DNA of 16,323 nt from CAWIUB01 sp963839175 (GCA_963839175.1 CAWIUB010000020.1:1-16323); one strand, 5' to 3'; numbered from the stretch's first letter, positions 1-8,832 are shown. The notes: generated from the letters alone by a model not told the origin. A program made the numbers and translations.

Positions 1-238
1 ATCACCCGACGTGACCGCGGCGAGCCGCGCGACCGCCGAATACAGCGTGCCGCACGGCCCGCCTCGGGGGAGGCGCGGCGCGTCGATATGCGCGCGTTCG
101 ACTCCGGCGCGTGCCTGCCCGCAAGCGGATCGGCCTGTGGACGGCTTTGCCTCGAGTCGTGTGCGCTTTGTGGAGCGCTCGTCGGTCCGGGCGGAATGCT
201 CAGCCGTGGCTTGTCAGTCGAGTGACGGATCCGCTGCG

Positions 239-1055
239 ATGGTGCGCGGCTTGTCGTTCGGCTCGGCCGCCGAGCGGTACGAGCGCTACCGGCTGGGTTA
301 CCCGGACGAGCTCCTTGACACGGTGGTGCAGCACGCACGACGGCCGGTGCGTTCGGCGCTCGAGGTTGGCGCCGGCACTGGTAAGGCGACCCGGGTAATC
401 GCCTCGCGAGGTATCGAGGTCACCGCGCTTTAGCCCGATGCCGAGATGGTGCGCGTGCTGGCGAGGACGACCCGCCGGGATGCCGGTGAAGCCGGTGACG
501 GCGACGTCGAGAACTTCGAGACCGACCGCCGGTTCGACCTGCTTTATGCCGCGGCGTCGTGGCATTGGACCGATCCGGTGACCTGTTGGGCCCGTCCCGT
601 CCCGGTCGAGCTGTTGGCTGCTGGCGGGGTGCTTGCGCTGTTCGGCAGGTCGGCCGAGCCGAACGACCCGGACCTGGCCGCCGCGATCGACGAGATCGAG
701 AAGCACGAGGACGACCCGGCTGTCATCCACCCGTGGTCGATCGAGGAGATGTCATCGACCGACGGCCTCGCCGACAGCACACAGCACAGCCTGCGCTGCG
801 TCGTGACGACGACGGCGGCGGACTTCCCGGGACGACCGACCACCGTCTCGGCCTCCCTCTTGCTAACCCCCCGAGGCCCGCGCCGAGGCCCTGCGCCGGC
901 GACATTGGGCCGGTGCCGCCTCCGCCCTCAGCGCCCCGCGCCACGCGCGGCCCGGTACGGCTGCCACAGGCACGATGACCTTGGTGGCCTCCGCCATCCG
1001 CTGTTCAGTGCGGGCGGCGGTTGCGCGGTCCTGGCGTTCGAGCAAGATTCGGTAG
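239..1055 (+). pseudogene. Broken class I SAM-dependent methyltransferase
   Basis: Translation from ATG 239 gives a class I methyltransferase start: FGSAAERYERYRLGYPDELL, then the SAM-binding motif I (EVGAGTGKATRVIASRG). The frame then hits TAG at 431-433 where relatives of this type normally have a Glu before the P-D-A-E-M stretch, so GAG to TAG is the simplest cause. The same frame resumes directly and carries a recognisable middle part (FDLLYAAASWHWTDP, LLAAGGVLALFGRSAEPNDP, HPWSIEEM). At about 867-872 a run of six C shifts the frame; the reading E-A-R-A-E-A-L-R-R continues in the next frame and ends at TAG 1053-1055. A short repeat (CCCGT twice) near 593-602 also looks inserted. Family members methylate small molecules or other substrates; the substrate here is unknown. 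Two independent lesions argue that the gene is dead, unless the stop is a sequencing error. Confidence 0.75.
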
Positions 1056-1220
1056 CACTCGGTGTGTTTCGGGGTGGTGCCGCCGCCTTCAGGACCTCCT
1101 GAGACGGCGGACCCACCTGCCAGGAGGACCGAAACCGATCGTCGACAGAGGTCTAGGCAGCATGGCCGAAGCGCCGGCCGGGAGGGATGATCACTCAACG
1201 ACTTAACGTCAGGAGCGGTC

Positions 1221-1982
1221 GTGGACGCGTCCTCCATTGTGGCTCTATCCGCCGCCGGCATATCGGCCCTTGCTGCGCTCGTGAGCGCCTGGTTGGCGGC
1301 GCATACCGTGCGGTCGGAACGCGTCGCGGCCGCTGACGAGATCGCCTCTCGATTCAGGGAACCGCTACTCCAGGCCGCTTTCAACCTGCAGACCCGCATC
1401 TACAACATCGTCAACATGGGCTTTCTGCAGATCTTCGCGTCGGGATCAAGTCCTGACGACGAACGGGATTATGCCTACGAGAACACCCTCTACCTTCTCG
1501 GTCAGTACTTCTGCTGGGTCGAAGTCGTGCGCAGAGAGTCCCAGTTTCTCGATCCGCGTAGCAGAGCGCGCAATCGGGACGTGACGCGGCAACTCGAGCG
1601 AGTACGAGATGCCTTCGCCTCGAGCGAACAGCCGGAAATTCTGCTGCGGATCTTCCGGGGGGAGCAGCGAGCGATCGGCGAGGTGATGCTCGATCCGACG
1701 GAGTCGGCTGTCGCCGGACTGCCGCGGTGGGAATGTTTGGGATACGCGGCTTTTGTGGAGAAGCGTGAAGATCAACATCTCGAACGGTGGTTCCGCCGGC
1801 CGAGGTGCGATCTGAGTGTCCTGCAGTCCGAGAGCGCGCGAACGGCCCGTCTCGTCGACGTCCAGCACGCTCTGCTCGAGCTGATTCGCACGCTGGATCC
1901 GTCGGCCGAGCGTGTATCAGCGACGATGCTGACGCCTCTGGAGAAGGGAACAGCACCCGAACGCCCCCCGGGTACCCCGTAG
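1221..1982 (+). CDS. Membrane-anchored protein of unknown function, first gene of the SIR2/STAND operon
   Basis: 253 residues from GTG 1221, preceded by AGGAG at 1211-1215 with a 5-base gap, which decides the start. Residues about 5-27 form one hydrophobic helix rich in Ala, Leu and Ser (IVALSAAGISALAALVSAWL), so the protein is probably held in the membrane by an N-terminal anchor with a cytoplasmic body. The rest is soluble and rich in charged and aromatic residues (for example YLLGQYFCWVEVVRRESQFL and AFVEKREDQHLERWFRR); no catalytic motif was recognised. I do not recognise the family. It lies 49 bp upstream of the SIR2-like gene on the same strand with no obvious terminator, so it is probably co-transcribed and may anchor or regulate the complex. 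Base composition resembles the two genes downstream. Confidence 0.8.
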   Translation: MDASSIVALSAAGISALAALVSAWLAAHTVRSERVAAADEIASRFREPLLQAAFNLQTRIYNIVNMGFLQIFASGSSPDDERDYAYENTLYLLGQYFCWVEVVRRESQFLDPRSRARNRDVTRQLERVRDAFASSEQPEILLRIFRGEQRAIGEVMLDPTESAVAGLPRWECLGYAAFVEKREDQHLERWFRRPRCDLSVLQSESARTARLVDVQHALLELIRTLDPSAERVSATMLTPLEKGTAPERPPGTP

Positions 1983-2031
1983 GCGAGCACCCGGTTACCT
2001 ACCGTCCGGGTCGCTGCGGCGGGAGCTCACG

Positions 2032-2994
2032 ATGATCCAGCAGCCTGACGACGAGCACTATCGCCTAGTTGCGAGCCGGTTGATCGCCGGTGCCGTGGTT
2101 CCGTTTCTCGGCGCGGGAGTGGGCCTCTGTGGCCGACCGGCGGAGGTTCCGTGGGAGCGGGGCCGGTACTTGCCGAGCGGCAAGGAGTTGGCCGAGTACC
2201 TCGCCCAGGACATCGACTACCCCGCTGGCGAGCCGTTCGACTTGTTGCGGGTTTGCCAATACGTCGATGTGAAGCTGGGTAACGGCCCGTTGTACGAGGC
2301 ACTCCATGCGGTCTTCGACGCCGATTACACCCCTACCCCGATACACCGACTGCTTGCCTCGTTACCGGAAAGGATCAGGGCTGTACGCGGCGAGGGGCCC
2401 CGCTTCTTTCCGCTGTACGTCACGACGAACTACGACAGCCTGTTGGAGCAGGCGCTGCGCGATGCCGGAGAGGAATACGACCTCGTCACCTACCTGGCAG
2501 AGGGGCCCGAGAAGAACAGGTTCCTTCATACCCGCCCGGACGGCGAGGCGACGGTCATCGCCGTCCCCAACAGCTATCCGGAGCTGCGCTGTGACCAACG
2601 GCCGGTGGTGGCCAAGATCCATGGCGCAGTGGGTCGCCGGACGGACGAGCGGGACAGCTTCGTCATCACCGAAAATCACTACATCGCGTATCTGAGCCGG
2701 GCTGATATCGCGAAGCTCATCCCTGTCAACCTCACGACGCGCATGCGCAAGAGCCACTTCCTCTTCCTCGGATACAGCCTGAAAGACTGGAATCTACGGG
2801 TGATTCTCCATCGCCTGTGGGGCGACGAAGGTCTTGCGTACAACTCGTGGGCGGTGCAACCGCGCCCGGACAAGATCGAGGAGCGGGCCTGGTATCGCCG
2901 CGGCGTCGAGCTTCTCGATTCACGACTCGAGGAGTACACGCAGCGGCTGGAGCGCGCGCTCACCTCCCTTATGCCGATGAGGGTCGAGTCATGA
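2032..2994 (+). CDS. SIR2-like domain protein, putative NAD+-consuming effector
   Basis: 320 residues from ATG 2032, with GGGAG at 2021-2025 six bases upstream. The SIR2_2-type Rossmann fold signs are in order: VPFLGAG at residues 23-29, TTNYD at 131-135 (the conserved Asn is N133), KIHG at 195-198 (the catalytic His is H197), and FLGYSLKDWNLR at about 245-256. All residues usually needed for NAD handling are present. There are no zinc-binding cysteine pairs, which fits the bacterial conflict-system SIR2 group and argues against a classical protein deacetylase. In that group the SIR2 domain hydrolyses NAD+ after phage sensing and halts the cell. No signal peptide or membrane segment was seen. 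The stop codon overlaps the ATG of the STAND gene (ATGA, 2991-2994), so the two are translationally coupled and probably act together. The NADase role is inferred from the family. Confidence 0.88.
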   Translation: MIQQPDDEHYRLVASRLIAGAVVPFLGAGVGLCGRPAEVPWERGRYLPSGKELAEYLAQDIDYPAGEPFDLLRVCQYVDVKLGNGPLYEALHAVFDADYTPTPIHRLLASLPERIRAVRGEGPRFFPLYVTTNYDSLLEQALRDAGEEYDLVTYLAEGPEKNRFLHTRPDGEATVIAVPNSYPELRCDQRPVVAKIHGAVGRRTDERDSFVITENHYIAYLSRADIAKLIPVNLTTRMRKSHFLFLGYSLKDWNLRVILHRLWGDEGLAYNSWAVQPRPDKIEERAWYRRGVELLDSRLEEYTQRLERALTSLMPMRVES

Positions 2995-5900
2995 CTGCGC
3001 CCGTACATCCGACCGCACGCGACCTCGAGCGAGATGCGCATCGGGAGTGTCCGTATATCGGGTTGCAGCCGTACGGGGAAGCCGATAGCGACTACTTCTT
3101 CGGTCGCGACGCGGATCGGGACCTGATAATCGCGAACCTGATGGCCAGCAGGCTCACGGTGCTCTACGGACCGAGCGGCGTGGGCAAGAGTTCGCTTCTG
3201 CAGGCCGGGGTGCTGCCACTCCTGCGCCACGGCAGCGATGATGCGTTCTCCTTCATCGCCAGCAATCGGGCAATCGTCGTCTACCACTCCATGTGGCGAG
3301 ACGATCCGTTGGTAGCTCTAGGCCATAGCCTTCTGGCTGCTCTCCCGACCGACACCGAGCGAGACGGCCTGATGTCGTCCGACCCGGCATCGGTGGATCT
3401 GCTCCGCGAGGTCACGCGCCGCTACGACGCCGATCTCTACCTGTTGTGTGACGGCTTGGAGGAGTGGGCCCTGTATCAGGACGGAGCGAAGGCGGAGGCT
3501 TTCGCGTCAGAACTGGGCCGCATCGTTGGGACGCCTGGTCTACGGGTCAATGTGCTGCTCGGAGTGCGGGAAGATGCGCTGGCCAAGCTCGACCGGCTCG
3601 AGGCATACATACCGGATCTGTTCAGCAACGGCCTGCGCCTCGACCACCTTACGGCCGCGGGCGCGCGCGACGCGATCGAACAACCCCTGCTGAGATACAA
3701 CCAGGCTCATCCTTCGCACTCGATGACCATCGAAAGCTCCCTGGTGGACCGGCTGCTGAGAGAGCTGCGCACTGGACGCGTCGTCGTAACCGACGGCCGC
3801 GGAGCCTCCGGGGCGCCGGACAAGACAATCGAGACGCCCTTCCTTCAGCTCGTGATGACCAGGTTGTGGTCAGCGGAGAAGGCGCAGGAATCGGTCGCCC
3901 TCCGCGAATCGACCCTGGTCTCACTTGGCGGCGCGAGTCGGATCGTGCGGACTCACCTCGATGAGGTGATGGCCCAACTCACGGATGAACAGCGGACGAC
4001 CGCTGCCCAGGTGTTTCGCTACCTCGTGACACCGTCAGGGACGAAGATCGCCCACACGGCGGAGGATCTTGCGGAATACGCGGGGATCTCGGACATGGCG
4101 CAACTCGTTGACATGCTCGAGGAGCTGGCCTCGGGACGAGAGCGGGTCCTGCGCCCCGTCCCGCCTCCCGTCGAGCAGCCCGGCCCGCCGCGGTACGAGA
4201 TCTTCCACGATGTCATGGCGCCTGCAGTCCTGGACTGGCGTCGCCGGTATGTCGCAGAACAGGATCGGTTGCAGGCCGACGCTGTTCTCGCACAGACGCG
4301 TCAGGAAGCCCAGGAGCAGCACCGGCGAACGAAGCGTCGGCTGCGGCGCTCACGTCTGCTCTCGGCGGCCCTCGCCCTACTGCTGGCGGCCGCCATTGCC
4401 GCTGTCGTCTACGCGAGACGAAGCAGCGACGACGCGGTGGCGGGTCGTCGACTCGCCGATTACGAACGCCTGTTGCCATCCGATCCGGCGGCGGCGTTGC
4501 ACGCGGCCCTGGGGGCTTGGCACAAACGAAACAGCCCGGCCGCCGAGGCAGCGGTACGGACAGCGCTCGACGCCGACAACCGCCTCCAGGTTCTCAGCGG
4601 GCACACCGGCATCGTCTGGACGAGTCGGTTCGCCCCTGATGGGAAGACCGTGCTCACCGCGGGCAGTGACGGAACCGCGCGCATCTTCGATGTCGCCAGG
4701 CAGCACCCGCCGCGCATTCTCACCCCAGCCGATCATTCTCGCTCTCCCCTCCAGGCCGCCTCCTTCAGCCAGGACGGCAGCATGGTGGCGACCGCAGCGA
4801 ATGACGGCTCCGTCCGCGTGTACTCCGCCGAAGGCCAACCGATTGACGCCCTCAGAACTTTCAGGCAGCCGGCGCAAGCCGTATGGACAACTCAGCACGG
4901 CCGTCAACTACTGCTGGTGTCCTCGACAAGCTACGAAGAAGTCGTGCCCGCGGTGCTGTGGGACCCGAAGCAGAACGTCCAGTTGGCCCACTACGGGGAC
5001 CAGACGACTGGAGCGCTTACGGCCAGTCTCAGCCGGGACGGCAGCGAGGTGGTCGCCGCCGACAGTACCGGCTCGCTGACCGTGTGGGACACGGGCGCCG
5101 GACGTCAGCTCGCGCACTCCGAGTCGATGGGGTCGGCCGCCGCGTTTCCGCATTTCGTCACGCCCACTTCGGGTCGGATCGCCGCGCTGGCAAGTAGCAG
5201 CGGCACGGACTGGGAGTTGAAGCTGTGGGACTGGCGAAAGCCATCCGCAGCGGTGATGGGTAGCAGCAGCGAAGCTCGATCTGCTGTCGACCTGGCCGTG
5301 AGTAATGACGGAACGCGGATCGCAATGGTCAACGACAAGTTCGTCGTCTTCTTCGACGCGGCCAGTGACGGATACGCGAGCGCCTCGGGCTACACCGCGG
5401 AGCAACCGGCCGGGATCGATGGCGCCGAGTTCAGTGCAGACGGACAGTGGCTGCTCACGGCAGGCGTCGACGGGCGCAGCCAGGTGTGGGCCGCCGCCGC
5501 TTTCGATGGTCGACCCGTTGCGGAGTTCTCCGGTCACCGAGGCGAGATCCTCTCCGCTCGGTTCGATCCCGTCGACCCGACCCAAGTGACCACGGCGAGC
5601 GTCGACGGAACCGCCCGCATCTGGAAGTTCAACAGCGCCAGATTGCTGCGCCCGGCGGGTGGCGGGTGGATAACGGATGCCGAATTCAGTTCGGATGGCA
5701 CGCACATCGTGACGGCGGCAGACACCGGCGACGTGCAGATCTGGGACGCCGCCACGGGGCGGGCACGACGAACGTGGAACACGTATAGTCCCGGCATTCT
5801 GGTCAGCGCGCAGTTCGTCGCCAACGATGATCGGATTGTCACCGCGACCCGGTACAGCTACGCGCCCGAGCTATGGGACTGGACGAAGCGAGAGCAGTTG

Positions 5901-6596
5901 GTTGAGCTCACGGCCGAGGACCAATGGATATCCAGCGGGGCGACCGTGAACCAGGACGGCACGCGGGTGGCCGTCGGCGATTACCACAACCGAGTCGTCG
6001 AGTGGGACCTCCACTCAGGAAGGATCGTGGGCAAGTCGGCGGACTCGCACGACGGATGGTTCATCACCTCGGTGGCGTACGTGCCCAACTCGAACCTGGT
6101 CGCCGCGGCGAGTGACGATGGCACCGTTCGGATCTGGGACTCGAAGCATCTGGATGGACCCGCGGTGCGCACTTTGGGTCGAGCCGGTTCGACGGCGGTC
6201 TTGGCACTTGCCGTCTCCCCGGACGGAACGCGAATCGTCTCGGTCGATGGCGGACACGTGATCAGGATATGGCGAGTCGCGGATGGCCAACTGGAGCGCC
6301 AGATCGAGGGCCCGAGCACGACCATGTCGGCTGTGACATTCAGTCCCGACGGTCACCTGATCGCGGCCGCAGCCGCGGATGCGACCGTCCATGTCTGGGA
6401 CGCGAAGTCCGGGGATCCAATTGCCACGATTCAGCGTCACGGCGACCTGGTCAACTCAGTGCGCTTTGCGACTGGCGGAGGCATTCGTCTATTGACTGCT
6501 AGTGACGACAACACGTCAGCGATCTTCGCCTGCCAGACCTGCGAGTCGTTCTCGAAAGTCCTCGCCGAGGCCGAGCAGCAGGACCGTCAACCGTAG
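2991..6596 (+). CDS. nSTAND1-type NTPase with transmembrane helix and double WD40 propeller
   Basis: 1201 residues from ATG 2991, which overlaps the SIR2 stop. The frame is open further upstream, but that part lies inside the SIR2 gene and is rejected. The N-terminus reads CPYIGLQPYGE..YFFGRD (about 20-40), typical of nSTAND1. Walker A is GPSGVGKSS (60-68) and Walker B is LLCDGLEEW (151-159). The end-of-STAND signature YEIFHDVMAPAVLDWR is at about 402-417. A basic, coiled-coil-like stretch (about 420-455) leads into one hydrophobic helix (about 456-475, LLSAALALLLAAAIAAVVYA). From about residue 533 to the end there are roughly 14-15 WD40 repeats (pattern SPDG..I.TA..DGT.RIWD), enough for two seven-bladed propellers. 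In STAND proteins the repeats sense a ligand and the NTPase drives oligomerisation that activates an effector. Here the effector is likely the separate SIR2 protein. The ligand is unknown. Confidence 0.9.
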   Translation: MTAPVHPTARDLERDAHRECPYIGLQPYGEADSDYFFGRDADRDLIIANLMASRLTVLYGPSGVGKSSLLQAGVLPLLRHGSDDAFSFIASNRAIVVYHSMWRDDPLVALGHSLLAALPTDTERDGLMSSDPASVDLLREVTRRYDADLYLLCDGLEEWALYQDGAKAEAFASELGRIVGTPGLRVNVLLGVREDALAKLDRLEAYIPDLFSNGLRLDHLTAAGARDAIEQPLLRYNQAHPSHSMTIESSLVDRLLRELRTGRVVVTDGRGASGAPDKTIETPFLQLVMTRLWSAEKAQESVALRESTLVSLGGASRIVRTHLDEVMAQLTDEQRTTAAQVFRYLVTPSGTKIAHTAEDLAEYAGISDMAQLVDMLEELASGRERVLRPVPPPVEQPGPPRYEIFHDVMAPAVLDWRRRYVAEQDRLQADAVLAQTRQEAQEQHRRTKRRLRRSRLLSAALALLLAAAIAAVVYARRSSDDAVAGRRLADYERLLPSDPAAALHAALGAWHKRNSPAAEAAVRTALDADNRLQVLSGHTGIVWTSRFAPDGKTVLTAGSDGTARIFDVARQHPPRILTPADHSRSPLQAASFSQDGSMVATAANDGSVRVYSAEGQPIDALRTFRQPAQAVWTTQHGRQLLLVSSTSYEEVVPAVLWDPKQNVQLAHYGDQTTGALTASLSRDGSEVVAADSTGSLTVWDTGAGRQLAHSESMGSAAAFPHFVTPTSGRIAALASSSGTDWELKLWDWRKPSAAVMGSSSEARSAVDLAVSNDGTRIAMVNDKFVVFFDAASDGYASASGYTAEQPAGIDGAEFSADGQWLLTAGVDGRSQVWAAAAFDGRPVAEFSGHRGEILSARFDPVDPTQVTTASVDGTARIWKFNSARLLRPAGGGWITDAEFSSDGTHIVTAADTGDVQIWDAATGRARRTWNTYSPGILVSAQFVANDDRIVTATRYSYAPELWDWTKREQLVELTAEDQWISSGATVNQDGTRVAVGDYHNRVVEWDLHSGRIVGKSADSHDGWFITSVAYVPNSNLVAAASDDGTVRIWDSKHLDGPAVRTLGRAGSTAVLALAVSPDGTRIVSVDGGHVIRIWRVADGQLERQIEGPSTTMSAVTFSPDGHLIAAAAADATVHVWDAKSGDPIATIQRHGDLVNSVRFATGGGIRLLTASDDNTSAIFACQTCESFSKVLAEAEQQDRQP

Positions 6597-6886
6597 GTCG
6601 TTCATATGGACAGCCGTCGCCAGGGTTCGGGTCTGCGGACTGTCTCCGGCATAGTTACATTGATCTTGAGTTGTGGGTGCTCGAGAAGGATCGATCTGGG
6701 GCGATAACGCGCACCGGCTGACGTGGCGCCCGGCCGCGCAGATCGACGGTTTCCGCGCGAGCGGCGTCTCCCGAATCGTCACGCTCCGTGACGGCGCATG
6801 CTGTCGATGCGCTGACGTCTAGGTGCGACTGCGACTACCCAACACCTACAGGAGCGCCGTGCCACCAGTCTTGTCGGGCAGTGGTG
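6597..6886. other. Spacer between the operon and the IS1380 element, no clear gene
   Basis: About 290 bp. A short open stretch on the + strand reads SIWGDNAHRLTWRPAAQIDG and continues to a stop near 6822. It is about 46 codons, begins just after an in-frame stop, and I do not recognise it; it may be a relic of a gene cut by mobile-element activity. No strong hairpin followed by T residues was seen that could serve as a terminator of the operon. Confidence 0.3.
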
Positions 6887-7033
6887 CCTTAGCCTTAATC
6901 CGTGGACCGGCTGACGGATGATCTTGCAGCGGGGTGAGTGATCTTCAGTTGGACGCGGGCGGCGAGAGTCCGCTGGTCTGTCCAGCTTTTCCACGTGGTG
7001 TCTCCGGTTGGGCCTGTGCGGCGGTGGACGGTG

Positions 7034-8437
7034 TCAGGCCGCCGCCGGTGGCCCGGTCGCGCACGGGAAGACGTTGTGCCACAGGGTGGTCCACTGCTGG
7101 GCCCAGGGCCAGTGTGCGGGCAGGTGCAGCACGCGGCGGCGTTGCGGTTGGGCCAGCCGGGCCGGGACGGTGACGATGTGACGGCGCAGGGTGGCGCCGC
7201 GGGCGACGGCGTGCTGGCCGCTGGCCAGGGTGCCGGCGGCGCGCAGCAGGTTGTGGGTGATCGCGGCGCAGATGGCCCAGGCACCGTTGGCGGCGAAGCG
7301 GCCGGAGGGCTGGTGGGCCAGTGGTCCGTCGATCAGGTCGGCGAACACGGTCTCGACGATCGCGTGCCGGCGGTGGGTGATGTCCGCGTCGGCGACCGGC
7401 TCGGTGTTGTCGGTGAAGAACGGGTGGTGCCGCCAGACCGGGAACAGCTCGTCAGTCTTGGCCCGGTCGCGGACCCGGCGCACGATCAGCCGGGCGGTGA
7501 CCGGCGCAGCGGTGGAGGCGAACGCGGTGAAGGTGACTTCGGCGACCTCGGCGTCGGAGATCAACTCGCCGGTGTCCGGGTCGACGACGGCGCCGGGGTA
7601 GTGCACCGGGGTCCAGGCATCGTCCGGGATCGAGGCGATCGCCCGGGCCACCGCCCGGTTCTTGGCCAGCACGACCGAGAACCGCGCCCCGGCTTTGATG
7701 CAAGCGTTCACGACGGCGCTGTTGCCGTACGCGGAGTCCCCACGCACCAGGACCTCGCCGCTGGCCCCGGCCGCGCGGGCGGTGCCGATCGCCTCGCGCA
7801 CCATCGACGCCGCGCCCTTGCCGGAGCCGGCCCGCCCGGCCCGCAACCGGATCCCGGCGATCACCGGCGCGCCCTGCTCGGTGCAGATCGTGGTGGCCAG
7901 CGGCGACAGGCCCTTGCGTAGCACCTGCTTCCCGGCGATCTTGGTATGCCCGTAGCTGGCGCCCTGCTTCTGGTGACCGTAGACCGGACGCAGCAGCGAA
8001 TCGATATCGACGTAGGCCCGGGTCGCGAGGCCCGGCAGCACGTTGCTGTGCTCGACCAGGTTGACCAGGTGCGCCCGGGCGACCGAGGCCAGCTGCCGGG
8101 TGTGGCCGTGGGTGAACTCCCGCAGGAACTGGCCCAGCGTCGAGCAGGCGTAGACCTCGCCGAACAGGCCCGGCATTCCACCGCAGCGGATCACCTCCAG
8201 ATCATCGATACTGTCCGCGCCCGCGGCCATCCCCGCGACGATCGAGGTCAGCTTGCCCGCCGGGTTCACCGCCGCCGACTTCACCCTCGTCGTCTTGATC
8301 GCGACTCTCGCCGTGATCAACTCCGACAGGCCCGCCCGCTCGGCCAGACCCATCACCGGCACCAGGCCCGCGCACGACACCAGGCTCGCGTCGTCGAACA
8401 TCGGCTTGGCCCTCGACCAGGCGTGAGATAGTTGCAC
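7034..8437 (-). CDS. IS1380-family DDE transposase
   Basis: 467 residues starting at GTG (8437-8435, - strand), with GGAAGG at 8451-8446 eight bases upstream. This is the cut-and-paste DDE transposase of the element. Candidate acidic residues are D144 or D146 (AYVDIDSLL), D234 (LVRGDSAYG) and E362 (HAIVETVFADL). The sequence around them (SYGHTKIAGKQVLRKGLSPL, FTDNTEPVADADITHRRHAI) is typical of actinobacterial IS1380 transposases, and the length is normal. The frame has no stop or shift, so the gene looks functional. It runs against the defence operon and converges with it. Expression is probably held down by the leader inverted repeat that covers the ribosome binding site. Confidence 0.92.
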   Translation of the reverse strand: MQLSHAWSRAKPMFDDASLVSCAGLVPVMGLAERAGLSELITARVAIKTTRVKSAAVNPAGKLTSIVAGMAAGADSIDDLEVIRCGGMPGLFGEVYACSTLGQFLREFTHGHTRQLASVARAHLVNLVEHSNVLPGLATRAYVDIDSLLRPVYGHQKQGASYGHTKIAGKQVLRKGLSPLATTICTEQGAPVIAGIRLRAGRAGSGKGAASMVREAIGTARAAGASGEVLVRGDSAYGNSAVVNACIKAGARFSVVLAKNRAVARAIASIPDDAWTPVHYPGAVVDPDTGELISDAEVAEVTFTAFASTAAPVTARLIVRRVRDRAKTDELFPVWRHHPFFTDNTEPVADADITHRRHAIVETVFADLIDGPLAHQPSGRFAANGAWAICAAITHNLLRAAGTLASGQHAVARGATLRRHIVTVPARLAQPQRRRVLHLPAHWPWAQQWTTLWHNVFPCATGPPAAA

Positions 8438-8438
8438 T

Positions 8439-8510
8439 GAAAGTGCCTTCCGATGCAGTGGCGATCAGGACCTTGACACTCCCGATTCTCCTTGCCCAGA
8501 AGGCACTTTC
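8439..8510 (-). promoter_or_regulatory. Leader hairpin covering the transposase Shine-Dalgarno
   Basis: A perfect 12-base inverted repeat: GAAAGTGCCTTC at 8439-8450 and GAAGGCACTTTC at 8499-8510, separated by 48 bases. In the transposase mRNA (- strand) the second arm overlaps five of the six bases of the GGAAGG ribosome binding site and ends one base before the GTG start. If the arms pair, translation from long read-through transcripts would be blocked, while a promoter inside the 48-base loop would give an mRNA free of the first arm. This is a known strategy in other insertion sequences; here it is inferred. Confidence 0.6.
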
Positions 8511-8760
8511 TCTGTCACCGCGCCGAACAATCAGCCACCAGGTCCACGGATCGAGGCTTAGCTTTGCCACCCAACATCCCCTCAGTTTCCGTGCCACCCG
8601 TGCCCTCGCGTGCCCGTAACACCGGTCAGCCAGGGGTGATGAAGGCCGATGGCGGTCACTGCAATCCTCAGCAATACTCGACAATTCGGTGGCTTGCCCT
8701 GTGATCGCTGGGCTCCCAAAGTAGGCGACCTTCAGATTCCCAAGCCGAGAATGTGTCCGT

Positions 8761-8832
8761 GGCCATGAAAAAGTCCCCAGTGGTGGCCAGGTCTAGGTCC
8801 CCGTTTTTGGCCAAGTAGAAGTCCCCACTCCT
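8761..8832 (+). repeat. Left terminal repeat array of the IS21 element (three copies)
   Basis: Three head-to-tail 24-bp units at 8761-8784, 8785-8808 and 8809-8832. Each begins GGCCA and carries GTCCCC (units 1 and 3 AAGTCCCC, unit 2 AGGTCCCC) at the same offset. These are expected binding sites for the IstA transposase. Confidence 0.85.

Larger units (their letters stand above)
6887..8562 (-). mobile_element. IS1380-family insertion sequence
   Basis: The transposase gene (7034-8437, - strand) is flanked by imperfect inverted repeats. The left end at about 6887-6908 and the reverse complement of 8541-8562 share ATCCGTGGACC at the inner side and AGCCT further out, 16 of 19 aligned bases. Further inward both ends carry GGCTGA. 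Exact outer ends and a target duplication could not be fixed, so the limits may be off by several bases. The element is about 1.68 kb, normal for IS1380, and is probably complete. Confidence 0.75.

Noticed and set aside
863..1399. - strand open frame between the methyltransferase relic and the operon
   Set aside because: A stretch near 950-1090 (KHTECYRILLERQDRATAAR) looks protein-like, but no start, family or boundary could be supported, and it runs into the first operon gene in antisense.
2817..2990. Upstream extension of the STAND NTPase frame
   Set aside because: It lies wholly inside the SIR2 gene in another frame and reads as Arg/Gly-rich sequence; the ATGA overlap at 2991 is the natural start.
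4587..6560. WD40 coding repeats as a DNA repeat or CRISPR-like array
   Set aside because: The repetition is at protein level only; nucleotide units diverge and have no regular spacer structure.
6938..7921. Open frame on the + strand opposite the IS1380 transposase
   Set aside because: Gly/Arg/Val-rich antisense shadow of the transposase.
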